Part shown: positions 1 through 5,922 of the stretch, in pieces | How the letters are laid out: each line of letters starts with the position of its first letter | Position numbering within the stretch: position 1 is the first letter of the stretch | NCBI GenBank assembly: GCA_035524755.1 | Contig: DATKOD010000009.1 | Coordinates: 1 to 13,188 of the forward strand | DNA: 13,188 nucleotides | Reading direction: 5' to 3' | From: JAGOPO01 sp035524755 | GTDB lineage: Bacteria > Patescibacteriota > Minisyncoccia > 2-02-FULL-40-12 > GWA2-44-9 | Notes under the pieces: generated by a model | Told to the model about the DNA's origin: nothing | Database searches by the model: none | What the model saw: only the letters and a program-made list of their open reading frames with translations | Made by a program: the position numbers and the translations under genes

Positions 1-2828
1 CCCGCCCCGACCACCATGTTGTCATCCGGATTGGCTGCGAATACGTAATGGCTCGTCGTATTGTTCCAGAGCGCGAACGAACCGGGGGTGATCGTACCGC
101 TGATGCCCGCTCCGGTCGTGAAGAGGGTGTACCGACCGGTGAGTGTCGCGAGCGTCGAGTCCGTGTAGGAGAGGAGCGTGATGCCGGCACCGATGTTGCT
201 CCCGTCAAGGACGCGCAGATCGGACCCCGTCAGGTTCGCCCACGTGGAACCGTACACGTCCAAAGGGCGGGCGGGCCTCGTCACCCACTGAGGAATGGTG
301 CCCACGCCCACGAACCCGGTGGACGCGATGGACAAGAACGTACTGCCGAAGGCGCCCGCACCTCCGCGGATATCAAGGCGGTCGGAGGTCGAGGCGGTCA
401 GGAGCGAGAATTGTCCGTCGGTCCCGCTGGCAGAGGTCGATTTCAGGATGAGAGCGACATTGCCCGAGGTGGATGCGGTGATGTTGCCCGCGACATCGAG
501 CTTCTGGTCAGGCGCCGTAGTGCCGATACCGACGTTGCCGGATGAGGCGATAGACATCGCGATGGTATTGTTGCCGGTCAGGAAATCCAGGCGGTCGAAA
601 GAACCGACCGAACGAATTGTGAATTTACCGTCGTCTCCCGTCGCAGATGTCGACTTCAATATCATATCGACATTGCCGGAAGCCGATGCTTCTATGTTGC
701 CGATGACATCGAGCTTTTGTTTAGGATTATTGGTCCCGAGTCCGGCATTTCCTCCGATCGTTATCCTGAAGCGTTCACTCGTACTGTAAGCGACGATCAA
801 GAGGTCGCGGGCATCGCTGGCGCCTGTCGCGATATGGAGGGCCGCCTGCGGCGAAGTGGCGCCCACGGCTCCGATGCCGACGTTGCCTACGCCATTCACA
901 CCGATAGCGGTATAGGATGTTGAAGTAAGGACGCTGAATAAGCCAAAACCAGACCTAACGTAATATGTATTGTTGCCGTAATTCGGGTCGGTAAGTTTCA
1001 ATGATGCCCCATTGCCATGGATGATTTCGAATCGGTCGGAAATCGAGGCGGTGCCATTCACCTGGAGCTTCGCGGCTGGGTTCGCCGTACCGATGCCGAC
1101 GTTGCCGCCTTTGGTTACATGGAGCAATGATGCGCCAGATGAAGACGCGATATCGAGCACGTCATAGTTGCCGGCCGAACCGACGACCGCAAATCTCGAG
1201 GTCGGTACCAGAGTGCCGATACCGACATTGCCGCTGAGTCCCTTGATGACCATCTGCCCGAGACTGCCATTCGATGCGAAATTGAGATCGTTCGTGCCGA
1301 CCGGATTGTATACGACGAATTTTTCGATCCCACCCTGATCAAAACCGATGGACGGTCCGTATATCGTCGTCCCCGAGGTACCGATGATCACGTTACGAGC
1401 TATGTCACCGGAAATCGAGGCAAGTCCGACCAGTGCAAGCTTCGCGGTCGGCGTCGTCGTGCCGATGCCGACGTTGCCGGCGAAGTAGTTCAGGGAATTG
1501 GCGCCGTCCGAATACAGGTTGTACTTGTTGGAGCCGCCGAACTGCGAGTAGTCGTCGATGTAGAGGCCGTATGCCGTAGTCACGTTCGGCGTCGTATACG
1601 GATCCTTGCCGAGCACCTGGATGCCATAGTACGTCTTCGTCAGGCCGGGACCCGATAATCCTTCGACTGTGAGGGCGGAGGCGCTGGCGATGGTGTTGCC
1701 GGCATCGAAGTTGGTGATACCGGTCAATACTCCGTACGCGGTGGAGGCGGTTCCTGAATCTACGGTCGTGTCCGCATAGAGTGATGCGAGGAAGTCCGTG
1801 TGGCCGCCGGGACCTCCGAATTGGCCGTTCACCGCGTCCAGGGTAAGTCCGATAGCGTTCCGGATCGAACCGATGCCATAGTTCGCTACTCCGATGAGGC
1901 CCCCGCCAATATCAAAGTATGGATCCGAGAGTGAGTAATCGCTCGGAACTTGGGTGAAAGCATCCAGCGCCCCGGCATATGGGCTTATGGTGGATTGCTC
2001 GTCCGCGGTCACGCGGATCCGCTGACCGAAAGTCTCCCATGCATCGTTGGTAAATGTCGGCGTTTCATCGATGTTGACCACGTCTCCTTCGCCCCAAATC
2101 AGGTTCGGGTCGACGCTCGCGGTATTTCCGAATGCCGCGTGACCCTTGACCATGAAGTTCTGCGAGACGGACGCATTGCCGATGACGTCCAGGTTCGTAG
2201 ACGGGTCTGCCGTTCCGATACCGACATTGCCCCATTGGTTGATGATCATCCGATCCGTGGGCGCCGAGTTGTTCGTGTTGGTCGCGAAGGTTATGAATCC
2301 GCCGCCCCAGTTCGTCGAGTGCAGGCCGATCGCCGACGTCCCGTAGACGTTACTGTCAACGGTCCCCGCTTCTTCGTTGTAGTTGGAAGAGATGAAGAAA
2401 TCACCGCCCGACGTGCCGTTATGACCGATCCTCGTGTAGTACGGCCACCCGTTCGGCTGGATCCTGATCCCTTCGCTGTCCCCGGTCGAGCCGAAGATAC
2501 TGAGTTGGCTCAAGGGACTGGCCGTTCCGATGCCGATGTTGCGGTCGGTCTCATAGATGCCGTACGAATCCGACGCCCAGAGACTGGCGTCGATGTTGGC
2601 GGCGATGTATTTGAGGCTCTGCATCAGTGAACCGTTCTGGTCAGCGGTGATGCCGGAGGAATCGAACGAGTTCGAGGCGATGGAGTCGTAGATGTTCGCC
2701 AACGAATACATCGTGTCGGTGGGGCCTGCCGATGGGGTCAGGGAACCGGCAGCGGAAAGAGAAGCCATCAACCCGGCACCGATGAACGCGACCAGTGCCG
2801 GTTTATATGTCCTGCGTATGAGCTGCAT
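1..2828 (-). CDS. Fibre-like surface protein with NVGIGT repeats, C-terminus beyond the window
   Basis: The frame is open from the start to the left edge (about 942 residues seen). The N-terminus looks like a signal peptide (IRR/K, then a hydrophobic run ending near ASLSAAGS), so the protein is probably exported. Residues ~27-80 form a module (AGS-TP, YSLANIY, FDSSGI, ADQNGS) shared with the 92-aa protein three genes upstream. The rest carries nine variants of 'NVGIGT..P...LDV.G' separated by Ser/Thr/Gly-rich segments, e.g. near 2530, 2225, 1470, 1225, 1095, 880, 705, 530 and 280. This repeat is typical of phage-tail-fibre-like and trimeric stalk proteins, which often end in a self-cleaving Peptidase_S74 chaperone domain; any such domain lies outside the window. 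Start: the ATG at 2828 has AGAGGG just upstream. In-frame ATGs at 2843 and 2849 are alternatives, and 2849 overlaps the previous stop as ATGA. Last gene of a coupled operon. Partner and ligand unknown. Confidence 0.88.
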   Translation of the reverse strand, partial: MQLIRRTYKPALVAFIGAGLMASLSAAGSLTPSAGPTDTMYSLANIYDSIASNSFDSSGITADQNGSLMQSLKYIAANIDASLWASDSYGIYETDRNIGIGTASPLSQLSIFGSTGDSEGIRIQPNGWPYYTRIGHNGTSGGDFFISSNYNEEAGTVDSNVYGTSAIGLHSTNWGGGFITFATNTNNSAPTDRMIINQWGNVGIGTADPSTNLDVIGNASVSQNFMVKGHAAFGNTASVDPNLIWGEGDVVNIDETPTFTNDAWETFGQRIRVTADEQSTISPYAGALDAFTQVPSDYSLSDPYFDIGGGLIGVANYGIGSIRNAIGLTLDAVNGQFGGPGGHTDFLASLYADTTVDSGTASTAYGVLTGITNFDAGNTIASASALTVEGLSGPGLTKTYYGIQVLGKDPYTTPNVTTAYGLYIDDYSQFGGSNKYNLYSDGANSLNYFAGNVGIGTTTPTAKLALVGLASISGDIARNVIIGTSGTTIYGPSIGFDQGGIEKFVVYNPVGTNDLNFASNGSLGQMVIKGLSGNVGIGTLVPTSRFAVVGSAGNYDVLDIASSSGASLLHVTKGGNVGIGTANPAAKLQVNGTASISDRFEIIHGNGASLKLTDPNYGNNTYYVRSGFGLFSVLTSTSYTAIGVNGVGNVGIGAVGATSPQAALHIATGASDARDLLIVAYSTSERFRITIGGNAGLGTNNPKQKLDVIGNIEASASGNVDMILKSTSATGDDGKFTIRSVGSFDRLDFLTGNNTIAMSIASSGNVGIGTTAPDQKLDVAGNITASTSGNVALILKSTSASGTDGQFSLLTASTSDRLDIRGGAGAFGSTFLSIASTGFVGVGTIPQWVTRPARPLDVYGSTWANLTGSDLRVLDGSNIGAGITLLSYTDSTLATLTGRYTLFTTGAGISGTITPGSFALWNNTTSHYVFAANPDDNMVVGA

Positions 2829-2832
2829 GATT

Positions 2833-2838
2833 CCCTCT
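2833..2838 (-). promoter_or_regulatory. Shine-Dalgarno-like AGAGGG before the fibre gene
   Basis: On the minus strand AGAGGG lies four bases before the ATG at 2828. It is the clearest ribosome-binding-like sequence in the operon and favours 2828 over the in-frame ATGs at 2843 and 2849. It does not exclude 2849, which overlaps the preceding stop codon. Confidence 0.45.
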
Positions 2839-2845
2839 TTCATGT

Positions 2846-3673
2846 TCATCGTTCGGGATTGATGAGCAGATTCACCGCACCGGATACGCCAAAAACGGCG
2901 GCGAGTGCCGTACCGATCGTCCCTGCGCTGAGCGCGACGATGGGAACCGTCAGAGCGCCGGCGATGAACGCCAGATGCGCCGGCATGCGTCGGATGTTCG
3001 CGATGTGTTTCCGTGCGGTCCGCGTGCGGTCGATTTTGAGGTCCAGGGCTGTCGGTGCGATCCCGACCGTGAGCGACGGGCGCAGCGGCGGCAAGTCGTA
3101 GTATCCGCTCTTGCGCACCGTCAATCCGATGCCGTGCACGGCCGATTCCGACGGGATCGCGAAGCCGTACCGCCCACGCGCGTCGGTCACCACGGATGCG
3201 AGTTGCTTTCCCGATGCGTCAACCAGACCCACACGTGCGAGCATGACCGGATCGCCGGTTTTCGAATCGCGGACCGAGCCCCACTGATGCGGCGGTTCCG
3301 ATGCGGCGAGGAACCGGCGGGTGCGGAACGAGACATACGATGCAAGGCGTGACATATCATCGGGCGCCCGGAGCGCTGCGCGCATGCGCCGGATGGCCTC
3401 GACGACCGATATCGCGGTGGCGACCAGCGCGATGATCGCAAGGACACCGTAATTGTCCTGTACTGATTGCAGGAACGTTCCCACGACAGACCCGGTGGCG
3501 GCAGTGAACGTATCGAGGCCGTCGCCGATGACCGCGGTCATCGTACCGGCCTGCGTATTGAGCGTCGCCACCTGCCAAAGGCCGTGCGCGGCCATGAGAC
3601 CCAACGGCACCGCGACGAAGGCGACGATGAGCGGAAGTGCCAGTTTGAGGTTGTGACGGAGGATCGAATCCAT
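2846..3673 (-). CDS. Four-helix membrane protein with one carboxypeptidase-regulatory-like domain
   Basis: 275 residues, no cysteine. Hydrophobic segments lie at ~11-33, ~74-93 and a close pair at ~232-250 and ~251-272. Between the second and third is a beta-sandwich resembling carboxypeptidase-regulatory-like domains (~130-213): WGSVRDSKTGDPV, then ARVGLVD and TDARGRYGF, then a GYYDLPPL segment. It corresponds to one copy of the domain found twice in the WGENIGW protein and twice in the giant protein. Basic clusters follow helix 2 (EAIRRMRAALR, FRTRRF) and precede helix 3 (RTRTARKHIANIRRM), so the positive-inside rule puts the domain in the cytoplasm with the short 34-73 loop outside. The ATG lies two bases after the stop of the gene upstream and has no Shine-Dalgarno, so coupling is likely. 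The stop overlaps a possible start of the fibre gene. Probably an anchoring or assembly partner of the neighbouring surface proteins (inference); no enzyme motif seen. Confidence 0.88.
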   Translation of the reverse strand: MDSILRHNLKLALPLIVAFVAVPLGLMAAHGLWQVATLNTQAGTMTAVIGDGLDTFTAATGSVVGTFLQSVQDNYGVLAIIALVATAISVVEAIRRMRAALRAPDDMSRLASYVSFRTRRFLAASEPPHQWGSVRDSKTGDPVMLARVGLVDASGKQLASVVTDARGRYGFAIPSESAVHGIGLTVRKSGYYDLPPLRPSLTVGIAPTALDLKIDRTRTARKHIANIRRMPAHLAFIAGALTVPIVALSAGTIGTALAAVFGVSGAVNLLINPER

Positions 3674-3675
3674 GG

Positions 3676-5415
3676 TCAGACGTTGAGCGTCATCGTGAAC
3701 CAGGCGCGTTGCCCGATACGCGAACGCCCGCGGATACGGACCGACCGGTGCCGTTGCGGCGAGACATTGGCGGGCGTGTAGGCCTGCAGTTCGTAATCCT
3801 TGCCGCGCTCGCCCGACAGGATGTACCGGCCGTACTCGTCGGACACCGTGAATCCGGCGCGTGCGCCCGACGCGTTATTGAGGATGACCAGTGCGAACGC
3901 GAGCGGCTTGCCGGTGAGCGAATCACGTGTGATGCCGTACGGCCGGTACATCGCGAACATGCGGATGCCGTTGGAGACGAAGAACAGGACGAGGATGACG
4001 AGGTTCGTCGTGGACCGGTTCAGGTAGTAATTCACCGGCACCAGCACAAGACCGATCCAGAATCCGAGCGACAGCAGCCGGTCGCCCCACGTGCCGATGA
4101 GCCCGCGGCCGAAATCGAACAGCGAGCGGTGCGCCGCGGACGTCGCATCCAACGGGACGTTGTAGTGAATCGGTGCATCGCCGCGCAGCGTCAGTTCGCC
4201 GCCGCGGTAGACGTTGTCATAGACGATGTAGTCGGTCCCGGGGATCAGCGAGACCGACGGGAACCGGTAGCCGGGTTTCGAAACGCGGATGCTCACCCGG
4301 AGTTCGGTCTGCTGCAGCGATTGTGCGGACGTCACGAATCCGTACCGTCCGTCGCGGTCCGTGAACCGCGTCTCCACGACACGCCTCATTGCATCCAACA
4401 GCTCCACCCGGGCGAACGGAATGGGCCGTTTCGTGCCGGAATCGTAGACCGTGCCCCACACTTTGGCGCGTTTTTTCAGACCGATGACCTGCAGCATCGA
4501 GAAGGTGACCGCCGCGGTCTCGCTCTGGATCAACGCCGCGATGATGCCGATGACCACCGCAAGCGTGCCGACGCCCGTGGCACCGCAGGACGCAACCCCG
4601 AGCGGACCCTGGCATGCGTTCCCGATCGGCCCGAATATCGCCGACGAAAGGCTGTCCAGCCAGTTACCGATCGTATTGACGGCCTGCATGATCGGGCCCG
4701 GCACGACCACGGGGACCGGCGGCAGCGTCGGTGTGGCACCCGGAGGCGGAACCGTCGGGGGAGAAACCGCGGGCGGAATCGTCGGTGGCGGTGTCGCACC
4801 CGGAGGGGTCGGTCCGACCGGAGGCGTGACGATCACGCTCGGAACGGCCGACGGAACCGGAGATGCCGAGGGCCCTCCGAGAAAGATCGGAAGTACAACG
4901 CCACCCGGAGGTGGCGTAGAAGTCGGCGAGACGGACGACAATGAGACCTTGTAGTCCACCGTGCCGCACGATGACGTGTTGGAGCAGTTCAACGACACCC
5001 AGCCGATGTTCTCTCCCCAGGCGAAACCGGAGAAGTCTCCTGTCGTGCCGTCGATCGTCACGCCATAGTCCACCGTGCCGCACGATGACGTGTTGGAGCA
5101 CGAGAAACTTATCCAGCCGACGTTTTCTCCCCATCCGTAGCCGCTCAGCGTCCCTCCGCTGTTGGTCACGCCGTAGTCCACCGTGCCGCACGATGACGTG
5201 TTGGAGCAGTTCAACGACACCCAGCCGATGTTCTCGCCCCACACATACCCGGTCAGCGCTCCGGACGTCGGCACATCGATCGCACCCTGCGATGTTCCCC
5301 AGTTCAGCCAGCCGATGTTCTCGCCCCAGGCATACCCGGTCGTACCGACAGCCGATGCGAAGCCCGCGCACACGAACATCATGACCACGACCCCGATGAT
5401 GCGAATGGTCTTCAT
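3676..5415 (-). CDS. WGENIGW-repeat surface protein with C-terminal membrane module
   Basis: 579 residues from the ATG at 5415, which overlaps the stop of the gene before as ATGA and begins a clean signal peptide (MKTIRIIGVVVMMFVCAGFASA). An in-frame ATG at 5451 would add 12 polar residues before it and is less likely. Residues ~27-160 hold four repeats of 'GYxWGENIGWVS'; the last three continue 'NCSNTSSCGTVDY', with a cysteine pair fit for disulphides. A Pro/Thr/Ser-rich linker follows (~163-241), then a further cysteine pair (268, 277) and a hydrophobic stretch (~281-313) ending in KKRAK. Next come a carboxypeptidase-regulatory-like domain (~319-420: VWGTVYD, KRPIPFA, DRDGRYGF), two transmembrane helices (~447-488) and a second such domain (~490-560: TGKPLAFALV, FTVSDEYGRY). 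No cysteine occurs after the KKRAK boundary, which suggests that half faces the cytoplasm. No LPXTG or PEP-CTERM signal. Ligand unknown. Confidence 0.9.
   Translation of the reverse strand: MKTIRIIGVVVMMFVCAGFASAVGTTGYAWGENIGWLNWGTSQGAIDVPTSGALTGYVWGENIGWVSLNCSNTSSCGTVDYGVTNSGGTLSGYGWGENVGWISFSCSNTSSCGTVDYGVTIDGTTGDFSGFAWGENIGWVSLNCSNTSSCGTVDYKVSLSSVSPTSTPPPGGVVLPIFLGGPSASPVPSAVPSVIVTPPVGPTPPGATPPPTIPPAVSPPTVPPPGATPTLPPVPVVVPGPIMQAVNTIGNWLDSLSSAIFGPIGNACQGPLGVASCGATGVGTLAVVIGIIAALIQSETAAVTFSMLQVIGLKKRAKVWGTVYDSGTKRPIPFARVELLDAMRRVVETRFTDRDGRYGFVTSAQSLQQTELRVSIRVSKPGYRFPSVSLIPGTDYIVYDNVYRGGELTLRGDAPIHYNVPLDATSAAHRSLFDFGRGLIGTWGDRLLSLGFWIGLVLVPVNYYLNRSTTNLVILVLFFVSNGIRMFAMYRPYGITRDSLTGKPLAFALVILNNASGARAGFTVSDEYGRYILSGERGKDYELQAYTPANVSPQRHRSVRIRGRSRIGQRAWFTMTLNV
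4951..5235 (-). repeat. Tandem coding repeats of the WGENIGW protein, near-identical DNA
   Basis: A block reading tagtccaccgtgccgcacg on the plus strand and continuing through atgacgtgttggagca recurs at about 4952, 5066 and 5174. The spacings of 114 and 108 bases are 38 and 36 codons. The first and third copies also share the next ~25 bases. Synonymous positions are conserved as well as the encoded NCSNTSSCGTVDY, which points to recent duplication or gene conversion. A fourth, more diverged WGENIGW unit lies at ~5285-5345. Confidence 0.85.
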
Positions 5416-5690
5416 GGACACGGAATTCCGTGGAGACGGTTGATGATGCACTTCGAGATCTGCAGGGCACTGCCGTTGGGATCCGCGATCACACCGCTGG
5501 AATCGAACGGCCCGATAAGTGCCGCAGAGATCGATGCCAGGGAATCAAGAGTTCCGCTCGTAGGAGCTGCGGGAGGAGTCGGTGAACCGGCATTCGAAAG
5601 TCTGTACGCGCCGAATATCAACGCGACGCTGATGATGACCATCAGGAGCGATCGGGCGAAACTCCGAGAATTCTTCTTTCCCTCCGTCAT
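5412..5690 (-). CDS. Small exported protein sharing the fibre protein's N-terminal module
   Basis: 92 residues. A basic N-terminus (MTEGKKNSRSFARS) is followed by a hydrophobic helix (LLMVIISVALIFGAY, ~15-29), so it is a signal peptide or signal anchor. The rest, ~34-80, matches the start of the fibre protein in the same order: AGSPTPPAAPT against AGSLTPSAGPT, then DSLASI against YSLANI, then FDSSGVIADPNGS against FDSSGITADQNGS. It ends with a short tail holding two cysteines (81 and 91). First gene of the operon; its stop overlaps the next start as ATGA. The ATG lies about seven bases after a TATAAT box, so its message may be leaderless, and no Shine-Dalgarno precedes it. It could be a cap, adaptor or assembly partner of the fibre, or a diverged duplicate reduced to the N-terminal module. 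Function unknown. Confidence 0.75.
   Translation of the reverse strand: MTEGKKNSRSFARSLLMVIISVALIFGAYRLSNAGSPTPPAAPTSGTLDSLASISAALIGPFDSSGVIADPNGSALQISKCIINRLHGIPCP
5419..5432. repeat. 14-bp perfect palindrome before the WGENIGW gene start
   Basis: CACGGAATTCCGTG is its own reverse complement. It lies inside the last codons of the 92-aa gene, three bases upstream of the coupled ATG at 5415. As RNA it could fold into a five-pair stem with an AATT loop beside the start codon; as DNA it could be a dimer site. It may also be a chance result of coding LHGIPC. Confidence 0.5.
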
Positions 5691-5697
5691 GGGAGTA

Positions 5698-5727
5698 ATT
5701 ATACCTTATGCGGTCCGAATCGACCAA
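5698..5727 (-). promoter_or_regulatory. Predicted promoter of the four-gene surface operon
   Basis: On the minus strand a perfect -10 box TATAAT (5703 to 5698) has TTGGTC as a weak -35 (5727 to 5722) with an 18-base spacer. The expected start of transcription, 6-8 bases past the -10, falls at or next to the ATG at 5690, so a leaderless or nearly leaderless mRNA is predicted. Confidence 0.55.
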
Positions 5728-5757
5728 ACGAATAATGGCGTGAAATCTTAGCGATTC
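5717..5757. repeat. GAATCG/CGATTC inverted repeat upstream of and touching the -35
   Basis: On the plus strand gaatcg (5717-5722) and cgattc (5752-5757) are reverse complements separated by 29 bases. The first arm touches the -35 region of the predicted promoter. Two regulator half-sites are conceivable, but six-base arms this far apart can occur by chance. Confidence 0.25.
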
Positions 5758-5760
5758 TGA

Positions 5761-5778
5761 CATCGTCGCGAAACGATG
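5761..5778. repeat. Short inverted repeat in the intergenic region
   Basis: catcgt and acgatg flank the six-base loop cgcgaa. It lies about 34 bases upstream of the -35 region of the operon promoter. There is no T-run on either side, so it is not a standard terminator. Confidence 0.3.
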
Positions 5779-5860
5779 CCACTATAGCGATGGAGCGTAA
5801 CCGCCGAATGAATGCCGTATTCGCTCAATGAACAACGAACATTATAAATGTCTATAATTT

Positions 5861-5886
5861 TACCCAGCTATTATTGCTGGGTTTTG
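5861..5886 (+). terminator. Perfect 7-bp hairpin between gpmI and the surface operon
   Basis: ACCCAGC (5862-5868) and GCTGGGT (5876-5882) pair perfectly around the loop TATTATT. On the plus strand the stem runs into TTTTG, so the T-run favours termination of plus-strand transcription, where I see no gene. On the minus strand, where gpmI ends 40 bases earlier, the stem is followed by AAAATT instead of a U-tract. A second small hairpin, CGAGG-CA-CCTCG (5894-5905), lies between it and the gpmI stop. The hairpin may end or protect the gpmI message, but it is a weak terminator in that direction. Confidence 0.4.
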
Positions 5887-5922
5887 TAACCTACGAGGCA
5901 CCTCGATCCCTCTGGCCATTCC

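Noticed and set aside
280..2541. CRISPR-like spaced repeats (ccgatgccgacgttgcc)
   Set aside because: The copies are irregularly spaced, vary at silent sites and encode NVGIGT in one open frame; they are protein repeats.
3676..4000. Sortase or PEP-CTERM anchor on the repeat proteins
   Set aside because: No LPXTG-like or PEP motif with a terminal helix is present; both proteins end in a beta-sandwich after internal helices.
3709..4944. Long plus-strand open frame (411 codons)
   Set aside because: It is antisense to the WGENIGW gene, very Arg-rich with no recognisable domain, and has no promoter or ribosome site. It is a shadow of GC-rich coding DNA.
5691..5922. tRNA or small RNA gene in the intergenic gap
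   Set aside because: No cloverleaf, T-loop consensus or conserved RNA family is recognisable; only short inverted repeats and a promoter are seen.
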